Positions 7,999-16,648 are shown, counted from the stretch's first letter. The stretch: DNA of 64,000 nt from DHVE2 group archaeon (GCA_026993785.1 JALWRZ010000010.1:372866-436865), one strand, 5' to 3'. Numbers and translations are program-made. The notes: a model not told the origin generated them from the sequence alone.

Positions 7999-9471
7999 TT
8001 ATATATTTTTTCTCTCCTGGAACACTGGGGTATTGCGAAGCCACTCAACATCGCTAATATAGAGATCCCTAATATCCTTCAGACCCAGGGTGATCATGGC
8101 AAGCCTCTCGAGGCCGAGTCCCCAGGCAAGAACTGGATATTCGATACCTAGAGGCTCCGTCACCTCCGGTCGAAATATACCTGCACCTCCTAACTCCAAC
8201 CATTCGCCGTTGTAGTATACCTCCACCTCCAAACTGGGCTCAGTGTATGGGAAATATGAAGGTCTAAATCTTATGGTGGGAAAGCCCATCAGAGAATAGA
8301 ATTTTTTAAGGATGCCTAATAACATGCGGAAATTGGAATCCTCGTCCATGTAAATCCCTTCAATTTGAGTGAATTCTGGAAGATGCGTGGAATCCATGTT
8401 CTCTCTTCGGAACACACGACCTATGGAGAACATCCTTACCGGGGGCTTCCGATGCTCATATAAATAGCGAATTGAGTTGACCGTAGTATGGGTTCTAAGC
8501 ATAGCTCTCTCTGCCACCTCTCGGCTCCACTTATACTGCCATCCTCGAGATATTCCTCCACCGTTCTCATGCATATCTTTGACTCTCATCATATATTCCT
8601 CATCCTCAATCTCCAATCTCTCCGGTTTCTTTAGATAGAATGTATCCTGTAATTCCCTCGCTGGATGGTCCTGGGGTATGAAAAGAGCATCCATGTCCCA
8701 GAATGTGCTTACCACATAATCCCCCTGCACCTCCTCGAACCCCATCATCTGAAATATTTTTCTTATCTTCTCAATAATCCTGGTGAGTGGATGAATTTTC
8801 CCTCCATACACCTTGGGTGCAAATAAACTTACATCGTATCTCTTTAGCTCATAATCCCTCCATTTTCCACTTTTGAGAAGCTCTGGGGTAAGCTGGGTAA
8901 TCTCTTCCTTGAGCTCTATGCCCTCCTTCAAGATTTTCTCTCCCAGAGAAGTAAGCATTACGTATCTTCTAACCCTTTCTTTTTTAGCAATTAAACCCTT
9001 TCTTTTCAAGAGATCCTGAAGAATTTCTCTATCCACTTCCTTTTCATCCACGCATCTCTCTTTAAGCATCTCAAGAACCCTTTCCTTCTCTCTTATCTTC
9101 GCTTCTACATCCACAAATTTTAGCCTGCCCCTCTCAATGGGAATGCCCATCTTTTTGAGGTGTCCAACACCTCGGCTAACAACATCCTTGGGAAGGATCT
9201 GCGATAGCTCCCCTATATCTATTTCTCCCTTCTCCTTTAAGATGTCAAAAACTCTTCTCTCAGGAAGAACCTCATCTCTATTCAGACAATATTTGACCTC
9301 CAATTTCTCCTCCACCTTAACTAAACCTTTCACTCGAAGCCAAGAAACTCCGTTCATAACCTTAACAAGCTCATCAAAGCCTCCAAGATTCATTATTTCC
9401 TCCACACTCAATTTTTTACCTGCATCACCGAGAATCAGAAGTATCTTCTTCTCTATGTTGCTAAGCTCCAT
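7999..9471 (-). CDS. pheS: phenylalanyl-tRNA synthetase alpha subunit
   Basis: A 490-residue archaeal-type PheS: N-terminal winged-helix repeats (residues 1 to about 200) and a class II core with the motif 2 region FSIGRVFRREN and motif 3 GLGLERLAM. The start at 9471 (MELSNIEKK) is the family start. The frame is open 49 codons further, but that stretch is repeat locus B. The TATA box AGTTTTAAAAAG (about 9491-9502) lies 20-31 bases upstream. It is the first gene of the five-gene operon. The pheT subunit gene is not in the window. Confidence 0.95.
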   Translation of the reverse strand: MELSNIEKKILLILGDAGKKLSVEEIMNLGGFDELVKVMNGVSWLRVKGLVKVEEKLEVKYCLNRDEVLPERRVFDILKEKGEIDIGELSQILPKDVVSRGVGHLKKMGIPIERGRLKFVDVEAKIREKERVLEMLKERCVDEKEVDREILQDLLKRKGLIAKKERVRRYVMLTSLGEKILKEGIELKEEITQLTPELLKSGKWRDYELKRYDVSLFAPKVYGGKIHPLTRIIEKIRKIFQMMGFEEVQGDYVVSTFWDMDALFIPQDHPARELQDTFYLKKPERLEIEDEEYMMRVKDMHENGGGISRGWQYKWSREVAERAMLRTHTTVNSIRYLYEHRKPPVRMFSIGRVFRRENMDSTHLPEFTQIEGIYMDEDSNFRMLLGILKKFYSLMGFPTIRFRPSYFPYTEPSLEVEVYYNGEWLELGGAGIFRPEVTEPLGIEYPVLAWGLGLERLAMITLGLKDIRDLYISDVEWLRNTPVFQERKNI

Positions 9472-9509
9472 AAATGTGGATATCCGCCCGCTTTTTAAAA
9501 CTTTCCCCA

Positions 9510-9595
9510 CTAGACACCTCCAGCGGGTTTCTAGTACTTCCAGCAACCAACAAAAATCGTGGGGGTTTAGAAAGGGGGCGTAGCCCCCTTCGTAG
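9510..9595 (-). repeat. mosaic hairpin repeat, locus B (module 1 plus one module-4 hairpin)
   Basis: The shortest copy. On the minus strand it reads CTACG (9595-9591), module 1 with stem GGGGGC/GCCCCC (9588-9574), the TTTCTAAACCCCC tail, a TTGCTGGAAGTA linker and the module-4 hairpin at 9534-9510 with CTAGAA/TCTAG-type stem and CGCTGGA loop. It sits exactly between the TATA boxes of pheS (about 8 bases away) and thyX (0-2 bases away). Confidence 0.82.
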
Positions 9596-9626
9596 AAATA
9601 ATTAAATTGGAGATGCATTTCACTTT

Positions 9627-10274
9627 ATGGAAATTTGCAGGGGTTCAAGATGTCTGAAAGTTGAGCTAATTGCCTATTCTTTGCCCAAGGAGGGTGATGT
9701 GGACAAACTTGTGGCGGAAAGTGGGGCCATATCCCATGCTCCTGAATTCAGGGAGCTTGATGAGAAGAGGGTAAGACACCTTATAGAGTTGCTGCGAAAG
9801 CTGGGCCATGAGAGTGTATTCGAGCATGCATGCTTTACCTTCCGTGTTGAGGGCATATCACGGGTTTGCACGCACCAGCTTGTTAGGCATAGATTAGCGA
9901 GTTATACCCAGCAGAGTCAGAGATATGTAAAGCTTAAAAATCCAAAGTTCATCGTGCCCGAGGCTATATTTGGCAGCCAATTTGAGGAGGAATATATGGA
10001 GCTCCTGGAAAAGGCATCAGAGCTGTATCGCAGAATGGTTGAGGGTGGCATCCGAAAAGAAGATGCGCGATTTATACTTCCCCAGGGTGTTGAGACAAAG
10101 ATAATAATAACCATGAACGGCCGTGAGCTGCGCCATTTCTTTAGCCTTAGATGCGAGAAGGATGCCCAGTGGGAGATAAGAAATCTTGCCAAAGCTATGC
10201 TCAAACAGGCCTATGAAGTTGCCCCGATTCTTTTTGAGGATCTCTACAAGAAATATATTGAAAATTACCCATAG
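9627..10274 (+). CDS. thyX: flavin-dependent thymidylate synthase
   Basis: A 215-residue ThyX. The signature RHR-x2-S-x4-S-x-R is present as residues 87-99 (RHRLASYTQQSQR). It makes dTMP from dUMP using FAD, NADPH and methylene-folate. The TATA-like AATAATTAAATT at about 9596-9608 gives a leaderless mRNA. It is the probable source of the dTMP used by tmk at 59 kb. The Mrp gene follows after about 55 bases. Confidence 0.96.
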   Translation: MEICRGSRCLKVELIAYSLPKEGDVDKLVAESGAISHAPEFRELDEKRVRHLIELLRKLGHESVFEHACFTFRVEGISRVCTHQLVRHRLASYTQQSQRYVKLKNPKFIVPEAIFGSQFEEEYMELLEKASELYRRMVEGGIRKEDARFILPQGVETKIIITMNGRELRHFFSLRCEKDAQWEIRNLAKAMLKQAYEVAPILFEDLYKKYIENYP

Positions 10275-10328
10275 CTGTCCAGTAATTATAAAATAGGGAA
10301 ACTCCATGGCCTGCATAAGGTGATGGTA

Positions 10329-11162
10329 ATGGTGACCAAGGAAGATATTAAAAAAGGCGAGGAAATGCGCCAGAGGCTCTTGCAGGCCAAAGAAGTGGAG
10401 AAGAGAATAGCGGAAAAAATGAGAAAAATTAAGCATAAGCTTATGGTATTGAGTGGAAAGGGAGGGGTTGGAAAAACTACAGTGGCGGTGAATCTCGCGG
10501 TAACTCTGGCGCTGAAGGGCCATAAGGTAGGTTTACTGGACGCAGATATTCATGGTCCCAATGTGCCCAAGATGCTTGGAGTTCAAAACGCAAAGCTTGA
10601 AGTTAATGAAAGAAATATGATTGTTCCGGTTGAACCTGTACCAAATCTCAAGGTGATATCTATTCAGATGGCCTTGCCCCAGGATGACCTTCCAGTAATC
10701 TGGAGAGGCCCCCTGAAGCATAAAGCTATTCAGCAGCTCCTTGATGAGGTAGAATGGGGAGACTTGGAGTTCTTCATAATCGATATGCCCCCTGGCACAG
10801 GAGATGAATCCCTGAGTGTTGCCCAACTTATTCCTGACCTTGATGGCGTTCTTATTGTGGTGACTCCTCAGGAAGTGGCACTTTTAGACGCTACTAAAGC
10901 CATAAACTTCACAAGGCAGCTACAGAAGAAAGTCGTGGGAATAGTGGAAAATATGAGTGGAGAGATCTTCGGCAGAGGCGGTGGAAAGAAAGCTGCGGAG
11001 AAATACAATGTTCCGTATCTTGGAAGTATACCCATGGACGCAAATATAGTGAAATGCGGCGATGCCGGCGAACCTTTTGTTATGAAGTATCCAGAGTCAG
11101 AGGCGGCAAAGGCCTTCGAGGAAGTGGTCAGCAATCTCCTCAAGGTTCTGGGTGAGAGCTGA
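10329..11162 (+). CDS. Mrp/NBP35-type P-loop ATPase (iron-sulfur carrier family)
   Basis: A 277-residue deviant-Walker ATPase. GKGGVGKT lies at residues 43-50, followed by DADIHGPNVPKMLG and the IDMPPGTGDE Walker B/switch II motif. The family carries and transfers [4Fe-4S] clusters. The C-terminal CxxC pair normally found between ENMS and the IFGxGGG motif is missing here: the text reads ENMSGEIFGRGGG. The ATG at 10329 follows AAGGTGATGG at Shine-Dalgarno distance; GTG 10320 and ATG 10323 are also in frame. Confidence 0.9.
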   Translation: MVTKEDIKKGEEMRQRLLQAKEVEKRIAEKMRKIKHKLMVLSGKGGVGKTTVAVNLAVTLALKGHKVGLLDADIHGPNVPKMLGVQNAKLEVNERNMIVPVEPVPNLKVISIQMALPQDDLPVIWRGPLKHKAIQQLLDEVEWGDLEFFIIDMPPGTGDESLSVAQLIPDLDGVLIVVTPQEVALLDATKAINFTRQLQKKVVGIVENMSGEIFGRGGGKKAAEKYNVPYLGSIPMDANIVKCGDAGEPFVMKYPESEAAKAFEEVVSNLLKVLGES

Positions 11163-11175
11163 GCCTTCGAAAATG

Positions 11176-11183
11176 TTAAATAT
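11176..11183 (+). promoter_or_regulatory. 5S rRNA TATA box
   Basis: TTAAATAT lies about 21-28 bases upstream of the first base of the mature 5S rRNA, the usual archaeal spacing. It implies that this 5S gene has its own promoter and is not part of a 16S-23S operon. Confidence 0.5.
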
Positions 11184-11203
11184 GGCTGATATATACACCC
11201 CCT

Positions 11204-11328
11204 GGTGACGGCCATAGCGGCGGGGAAACACCCGGTCTCATCCCGAACCCGGCAGTTAAGCCCGTCCGCGTACCGTGTGCGTACTGGGATGCGCGAGCTC
11301 CCGGGAAGCACGGTTCGCTGTCACCACC
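11204..11328 (+). rRNA. rrf: 5S ribosomal RNA
   Basis: Begins GGTGACGGCCATAGCGG and ends GCTGTCACCACC, so the two ends form helix I. The conserved internal segments CCCGGTCTCATCCCGAACCC and GGCAGTTAAGCCC are those of archaeal 5S rRNA loops B and C. It stands alone between Mrp and a convergent protein gene, with no 16S, 23S or tRNA beside it; unlinked rRNA genes are known in Thermoplasmata. The stop codon of the opposing gene is 1 base from its 3' end. Confidence 0.95.
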
Positions 11329-11329
11329 C

Positions 11330-11824
11330 TTAATTTATTCCTTCGTGGGAGAGCTCCTCTATTATTCTTTTTGCCCTGTGATCTCTCGGATTTTTCAGTG
11401 CATATTCTTTTGCTAGGGAAAGAATCTCCGCCTTTTCACCCACCATGGAAATCAGGTGTGTCATAAGCTCTAAGGAGAGAGATCCACCTATCTTCCTGTG
11501 AATTTTCTTGAGAATTTCATATTTTGTCTCTGGATCTACATCGCTCATCATAGCAGGAATAAATGCACCATGTTCTTCCTCACCAAGATTTAGCTCCAAG
11601 TCTTTATCGATATACTCCCACATCCTCTCCCTTTTACCTTCGCGATATAGCACATAGGCCATGGCACCTAGAAATTCTGGATCACTATCGTCTTGCCACT
11701 CTTGAAGGCATTTCTTAAGCTGAAAATAATCTTCGCTGCTCATCCTTTTCTCGGATTCAATGTAGCTATTCAGGATGTGAGAAACGCAGTCCTGTGGTTT
11801 TCTCCTTTTTCTCCACCCAAGCAT
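11330..11824 (-). CDS. uncharacterised helical protein
   Basis: 164 residues, predicted almost wholly alpha-helical and rich in charged residues, with helix pairs (DPEFLGAMAYVLYREGKRERM and similar) resembling TPR or Sel1 repeats. I do not recognise a family. A TATA-like TAAACATATAAC lies about 15-28 bases upstream, so the mRNA is probably leaderless. It converges on the 5S rRNA gene with 1 base between them. Confidence 0.7.
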   Translation of the reverse strand: MLGWRKRRKPQDCVSHILNSYIESEKRMSSEDYFQLKKCLQEWQDDSDPEFLGAMAYVLYREGKRERMWEYIDKDLELNLGEEEHGAFIPAMMSDVDPETKYEILKKIHRKIGGSLSLELMTHLISMVGEKAEILSLAKEYALKNPRDHRAKRIIEELSHEGIN

Positions 11825-11892
11825 AGGAAAATTAATGTTATATGTTTATTTAACCTCTTTGGTATTAAAAAAGTAGAGAGGAATTGGTAAAG

Positions 11893-13401
11893 TTACTTCT
11901 CTAGCCTGCTAAATCTTTTTATCGCTATCACCGATGCTATGAGGACTACCAATATCACCGGCTGTATCAGCTCGGGAACACTGGATACCACGAGCTCCAC
12001 ATGGCTTCTTCCGTCCTGCGAGGCATGGAAATCTTGTATAAAATTACCTGCAGATATGGTGAAATTCGTGGATGCGTTGTAGGCGTGGCTCATAGTGGCC
12101 AGATTCAACATATAAAATCCATTTTCATCGGTGTAGGTGTAAATGCTCTCTCCGGTAACCTTGTTTGTGATGGTAACCCTTATTCCAGGAAGGGGATTTC
12201 CCATTTCATCCTTCACATGACCCCATACCACATAGGGATCCGGCTGATCAGCACTCTGATTTTTCGGTTTAAGCTTGGAGTCGCTTACCTCAAGGAAGTA
12301 TATCATTGCTTGATAGAGATCATCGCAGTAGGTTTGAATCTTTGAAGTTGGTGGATGAAATCCATCCTGGGTATAGAAATTTCCGTAAAGGGGCTCCATC
12401 TCCACGGCGATGGCCATCTTGTTAAGCTTTCCATAAACCCAATCAGAGCTTCCTCCAGGAGCATTGTAACCAATGACATCGTAGGGCTGTCCATAGGAAT
12501 AGTGCCTCGCTGGATTACCATCCAATTTCGTTCTATCCGCCATGTATTTTCCCAGGGAGTAATAGAAATTCTTGTGGGGTGGCGGAATAGACGTGTAGAA
12601 CCAAGGAAGCAGGATGGCGGCACTAAAACTGTGGATTACAACGAATGAATCTATGTCCTTGGATATTATTAAATCTCTCTCCGCTCTGGTCATGGGCTCG
12701 CTGAAGGGTGCAGGCCCATGATATGTGGGTGAATTGGGATTAGGATCTCCCTCACCCCAGTGCCAGTCCCAGTTTCTCTCAGGATCTACGCCTTCGCCCT
12801 CCGCATCCCACTTATCTATGACATCCAGCTTGCCATTGCCATTATTATCGCGGCAGTTCTTTCTCCATCCTCCAGTACCCTGGCCTGTGAGGTTGCTCAT
12901 ATTTCCGTTGCCATCCTCCACATAGCCGTCGGCATTTGCCATAGGTATTATGTAGATTTCATAATGATCTACGATCCAGTGTATGGTATCATTGGTATTG
13001 TATTCCTGCAAAAGATGCTGCATGAGATAGAGGTTAAAGGCAGGACCAATCCATTCTCTTGCATGATGCCAGGTTATAAGAACTGCAGGCTCTGTGGAGT
13101 TCTCATCTTCTTCAACATTATCGGATATCTTCACGATCCATATTTCTCTGGGAGAATCGTATTTTCCAGTAACGGGGTTCCATCCCCATGTTTTTCCTAT
13201 GGAGAATACCTTCATTATTTCACTGTAGTTCTTTTCCATTTCGTGCAGTGTTCTATTAATCTCTTGATAGCTTGGATAATGATCGAAAACGAATCCCGGT
13301 GAAACATTTTTCTCCCTATTTCCCTGCGCGTGTCCAAAGCTTCCAAGGGAAGAAGCTAAGAGGAGCACTATGATCAGTAATATCATAGGTTTCTTGTACA
13401 T
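11893..13401 (-). CDS. secreted M14 zinc carboxypeptidase with C-terminal membrane anchor
   Basis: 502 residues. A signal peptide (about residues 1-25, PMILLIIVLLLASSLGSF) precedes an M14 domain with zinc ligands in the HHAREW motif (H-x2-E), the third zinc His in VVIHSFS and the catalytic Glu in VEMEP. A carboxypeptidase-regulatory-like beta domain follows (near 395-465), then one C-terminal membrane span with a short basic tail. It probably trims extracellular peptides at the cell surface, which fits a peptide fermenter. GGTGGGAAG lies before the ATG and a TATA AAAATTATATAT at about 13425-13438. Confidence 0.92.
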   Translation of the reverse strand: MYKKPMILLIIVLLLASSLGSFGHAQGNREKNVSPGFVFDHYPSYQEINRTLHEMEKNYSEIMKVFSIGKTWGWNPVTGKYDSPREIWIVKISDNVEEDENSTEPAVLITWHHAREWIGPAFNLYLMQHLLQEYNTNDTIHWIVDHYEIYIIPMANADGYVEDGNGNMSNLTGQGTGGWRKNCRDNNGNGKLDVIDKWDAEGEGVDPERNWDWHWGEGDPNPNSPTYHGPAPFSEPMTRAERDLIISKDIDSFVVIHSFSAAILLPWFYTSIPPPHKNFYYSLGKYMADRTKLDGNPARHYSYGQPYDVIGYNAPGGSSDWVYGKLNKMAIAVEMEPLYGNFYTQDGFHPPTSKIQTYCDDLYQAMIYFLEVSDSKLKPKNQSADQPDPYVVWGHVKDEMGNPLPGIRVTITNKVTGESIYTYTDENGFYMLNLATMSHAYNASTNFTISAGNFIQDFHASQDGRSHVELVVSSVPELIQPVILVVLIASVIAIKRFSRLEK

Positions 13402-13543
13402 CTTCCCACCAAGGTTTTATTAGAACCCAATATATAATTTTTTCCTATTAGCCGTTCATAAAAAATTCCTAAGAGAATTTTTCAAATGTTGTGATGGGAA
13501 AAGGTAAAATAAAAGAATAAAATTAACCTGCGATTAAGTGAAG

Positions 13544-13628
13544 GCCGGGGTTGCCGAGTGGTAAGGCGCAGGCCTGGAGAGCCTGTACTCCGTTAAGGGG
13601 TGCGAGGGTTCAAATCCCTCCCCCGGCG
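13544..13628 (+). tRNA. tRNA-Ser (GGA)
   Basis: 85 bases with acceptor stem GCCGGGG/CCCCGGC and discriminator G, anticodon stem CAGGC/GCCTG enclosing CTGGAGA (anticodon GGA), a long class II variable arm, and T arm GAGGG-TTCAAAT-CCCTC. No intron and no encoded CCA. The ATG of the CPBP protease gene begins 2 bases after the discriminator. Confidence 0.95.
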
Positions 13629-13630
13629 CT

Positions 13631-14269
13631 ATGATTTCATGGATGGGCATATTGCTCTGGTTTGCAGTATTTATGGGGGGAAGTATCGTAGGTGGATTGT
13701 GCCCATCCAGAAACCCCAAAATTAGTAGTGGATGCACATCTGCAACCTTCATAATACTTAGCTTAATAGTTTTTCAATTTACCGGTGGATTTGAATACTA
13801 CGGATTGAAAATAGACATTTTCTACACATTGATATCTATTTTCACAGCGTTCTTGGTAGCGTTTCCTCTCTCACTAATTGCATCCAGAGTTGCGGGAAAT
13901 ACCAATATGGAGAATGGCCCCTTTGATTTTGGCAATTTTAATATTCTTGAGTTTTTATTTCTGCTTCTCTTGCTTGCCCCGCTGGGTGAGGAGTTTCTTT
14001 TCAGAGGAATCCTCGAATCTTCTCTACTAGGATATGGTACCATAATTGCCATAGTAGTTCCTGCATTGTTGTTTTCTCTTATACATCTCCTGCCTTTCAA
14101 AAACACGCCGCGTAAATTCTTGATTACCATTCTAGACTCTGCATTTATCCTGGGATTACTTGCAGGTTATTTCAGAGCTATCAGTGGTTCTTTGCTTCCT
14201 GCATATGTCACCCACGCAATATTCAATCTCAATGGCAAAATTGCTGAAAAATTAACATCTACTAAATAA
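13631..14269 (+). CDS. CPBP-family intramembrane glutamic protease
   Basis: 212 residues with about six membrane spans. All three CPBP (Abi/CAAX-protease-like) motifs are present: EEFLFR with E120/E121 and R125, FSLIH (F-x3-H), and HAIFN (H-x3-N). Homologues cut CAAX prenyl proteins or act in bacteriocin immunity; the archaeal substrate is unknown. The ATG at 13631 is 2 bases behind tRNA-Ser, so the mRNA is probably released by tRNase Z cleavage; an in-frame ATG at 13643 is an alternative start. Confidence 0.85.
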   Translation: MISWMGILLWFAVFMGGSIVGGLCPSRNPKISSGCTSATFIILSLIVFQFTGGFEYYGLKIDIFYTLISIFTAFLVAFPLSLIASRVAGNTNMENGPFDFGNFNILEFLFLLLLLAPLGEEFLFRGILESSLLGYGTIIAIVVPALLFSLIHLLPFKNTPRKFLITILDSAFILGLLAGYFRAISGSLLPAYVTHAIFNLNGKIAEKLTSTK

Positions 14270-14342
14270 AGATGTGTTGAGTGTGAGGTTCACAAGCAAC
14301 GGGCATAGTGAGTTGCAAGCACCTGAGTTTCACAGCCCAAAA

Positions 14343-14350
14343 TTATTTAA
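14343..14350 (+). promoter_or_regulatory. rfcS TATA box
   Basis: TATTTAAT lies 24-31 bases before the rfcS ATG at 14374, giving a leaderless transcript. This supports the choice of 14374 over the longer open frame from 14308. Confidence 0.55.
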
Positions 14351-14373
14351 TCACCCAATTCATATGGCAAGAT

Positions 14374-15336
14374 ATGGAAGATGTCTGGGTTGAGAAGTAC
14401 AGGCCCAAGAATCTGGATGAGGTTATTGGGCAGAAGGAAATTGTGGAGCGATTAAAATCTTATGTTAAGGCAAAAACCATGCCCCATCTACTTTTTGCGG
14501 GACCTGCGGGCACAGGTAAGACCACGTGTGCAATCGCATTGGCGAGAGAGCTTTTTGGAGAGAACTGGAGAGCCAGTTTTCACGAGCTCAATGCCAGCGA
14601 TGAAAGGGGAATAGGGGTGGTGAGAACAAAGATAAAAGAGTATGCCAGAACTGCAGCTCCCAACGATGTGGGCTTTAAAATAATCTTCCTTGATGAGGCA
14701 GATGCCCTTACTCCCGATGCCCAGGCTGCATTACGAAGAACCATGGAGATGTATTCCAAGACCTGCAGGTTCATACTCTCATGCAATTACTCCTCCAAGA
14801 TCATAGAGCCGATCCAGTCAAGATGCGCTGTTTTCCGCTTTGCGCCTCTCAGAGCTGAAGATATAAAGAACAGGTTAAAGTACATAGCGGAGAATGAAGG
14901 GAAGAAGATAACAGAGGATGCCTTGGATGCCATTGTTTATATTGCTGCGGGGGATATGAGGAAAGCCATAAACATTCTGCAGATGTCCGCTGCAATATCC
15001 GATACCATTGATGAGGGCATAGTTTACAAGGCTACCGGCCTTGCCAAGAGGGAGGATGTGGAGAGCATAGTGAAGAAGGCAATATCAGGTGATTTTGTTG
15101 CAGCGAGAAACAAGCTCAACAAGCTTCTTGTGGAGTATGGACTCTCTGGCGAGGATATAATCAAGCAAATTCATCGGGTGATATTCGATTTGCCCATAGA
15201 AGATAGGCTGAAGGTAGAACTTTTGGACAGAACCGGTGAGATAGAGTTTAGGATAGTGGAGGGTGCCAACGAGAGAATACAGCTGGATGCTCTCCTGGCA
15301 TATTTTACCCTTGCCGGGGAGAAGATGAAGAAATAA
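14374..15336 (+). CDS. rfcS: replication factor C small subunit
   Basis: A 320-residue clamp-loader AAA+ ATPase. It starts MEDVWVEKYRPKNLDEVIGQ, with Walker A GPAGTGKT at residues 43-50, the IIFLDEAD Walker B, SRC motif IQSRCAVFRF and sensor 2 GDMRKAIN. It loads the PCNA ring at primer ends. The 3' end overlaps the convergent phosphohexomutase gene by 32 bases. Confidence 0.97.
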   Translation: MEDVWVEKYRPKNLDEVIGQKEIVERLKSYVKAKTMPHLLFAGPAGTGKTTCAIALARELFGENWRASFHELNASDERGIGVVRTKIKEYARTAAPNDVGFKIIFLDEADALTPDAQAALRRTMEMYSKTCRFILSCNYSSKIIEPIQSRCAVFRFAPLRAEDIKNRLKYIAENEGKKITEDALDAIVYIAAGDMRKAINILQMSAAISDTIDEGIVYKATGLAKREDVESIVKKAISGDFVAARNKLNKLLVEYGLSGEDIIKQIHRVIFDLPIEDRLKVELLDRTGEIEFRIVEGANERIQLDALLAYFTLAGEKMKK

Positions 15337-16648
15337 ACTCCCTCACCAATTTTTTACCGTACTCCACGAGTTCTCGGGCCCTTTTCAAATCCTTTGCATC
15401 GGAGAATATCCTGATTACATCTTCAGTACCCGAGGCCCTTATTAGAAGCCAGGCATCCTCGTATAATATCTTTACCCCATCTATGGTTAATATCTCCCTG
15501 GCATCTTGAGGTATTCGCTTTTCCATTTTTCTCGCTATGGCGTCTACCACTTTATTTTTAATATTCCGTGCCACCGGGATTTTCTCTTTAATCTGATAAA
15601 AGCGAGGATATCGTTTTACAAGCTCCTGCAATTCAGCATTCTCTTCCCTCATTATCTGTAGAAGATGAATGATGGATAGTATGGAATCGCCCCATAGAGT
15701 ATCGGGCGGAAAAAAATACTTGCCTGTTTCTTCGTACCCAAACTCTGCCCCGCTTCTCAGGATCTGCTCCGCAATCTCCGGCGGGCCAACTCTCGTATAG
15801 ATTACCCTGAATCCCTTTTTCCTGGCCACTTCCTCGATGAGAAGCGAGGAATTGATGGGCGTCACTATGGCACTTTTTGCAAATTTTTCTGCGAATATTG
15901 CACCTACCACATCCTCCGATATTATCTCGCCTCCTGCACCAAACACCACGCGATCTGCGTCTACATCGGTTCCCGCAGCAAGGTCAAATTTCTCGGAGAG
16001 GCTCCACAATTTTTCCAGGCTCTCTTTCCTTGGCTCTGAGGGTCTATCGGGAATCTTTTTTCGCTCGCAGTTTATGCAGTATACTTCCACGCCCAGATTT
16101 TCTAGAATTCTATCGATGATTCCTGCACCTGCACCGTTGGCAGGGTCAATTAATACCCTGTAACCTTCAATTCCCCTGGCTTTTTTCTCTATAAATCTCA
16201 TATAGTTTTCCAAGGCATCCTCCCATCGGGTATCTTTTATGGTATCCCAGCTCGACATAGCGTAATTTTCTTCTTCCACTATTCTCTCGATTTCCCGGGA
16301 TTTGTCCCAGTAAAGATCCCGTCCTAAAGAATCCACCGGAATCAGTCCAATTATATGAGGTGGCGTATGGGAGCCTGTTACAAGTATGCCTCCATCGCAA
16401 TTATCAGCAACGAATCGAGAAAAGAGGGGAAGAGGAGTTATGCCAAGGGATATTACTTGATTTCCCGTGGCCTGCAACCCTGCGATAACAGCTTTCTCCA
16501 ACATTTCCGCACCGTATCTGGTGTCTCTTGCCACGGCAAAGGTGCCCCTATTCAACGTACCATAGGCCATGGCAACCTTCAACGCCAATTGAGGAGTTAT
16601 ATCCATGTTAGTTATGCCTCTTATTCCAGCAGTTCCAAAGAGCTTCAT
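15305..16648 (-). CDS. phosphohexomutase (phosphoglucosamine/phosphomannomutase family)
   Basis: 447 residues of the alpha-D-phosphohexomutase superfamily in four domains. Residues differ from the textbook motifs: the phosphoserine loop is TGSHTPP where T-A/G-S-H-N-P is usual, the metal loop is DVDADR instead of DGDxDR, the sugar loop is GYEETGKYFF, and the phosphate-binding loop RASGTED is normal. The substrate cannot be assigned; glucosamine-, mannose- or glucose-phosphate are possible. The ATG overlaps the stop of the HU gene by 4 bases (ATGA), so the two are co-transcribed. Confidence 0.85.
   Translation of the reverse strand: MKLFGTAGIRGITNMDITPQLALKVAMAYGTLNRGTFAVARDTRYGAEMLEKAVIAGLQATGNQVISLGITPLPLFSRFVADNCDGGILVTGSHTPPHIIGLIPVDSLGRDLYWDKSREIERIVEEENYAMSSWDTIKDTRWEDALENYMRFIEKKARGIEGYRVLIDPANGAGAGIIDRILENLGVEVYCINCERKKIPDRPSEPRKESLEKLWSLSEKFDLAAGTDVDADRVVFGAGGEIISEDVVGAIFAEKFAKSAIVTPINSSLLIEEVARKKGFRVIYTRVGPPEIAEQILRSGAEFGYEETGKYFFPPDTLWGDSILSIIHLLQIMREENAELQELVKRYPRFYQIKEKIPVARNIKNKVVDAIARKMEKRIPQDAREILTIDGVKILYEDAWLLIRASGTEDVIRIFSDAKDLKRARELVEYGKKLVREFISSSSPRQG

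Noticed and set aside
12355..13302. Long plus-strand open frames opposite the M14 carboxypeptidase gene
   Set aside because: They are antisense shadows with low-complexity, non-protein-like composition, and the minus-strand gene has all catalytic motifs.
14270..14373. Possible box C/D or other small RNA between the CPBP gene and rfcS
   Set aside because: Small hairpins such as GCAAC/GTTGC and one CTGA are present, but there is no box C and no terminal stem; the stretch is sufficiently explained as the rfcS promoter region.
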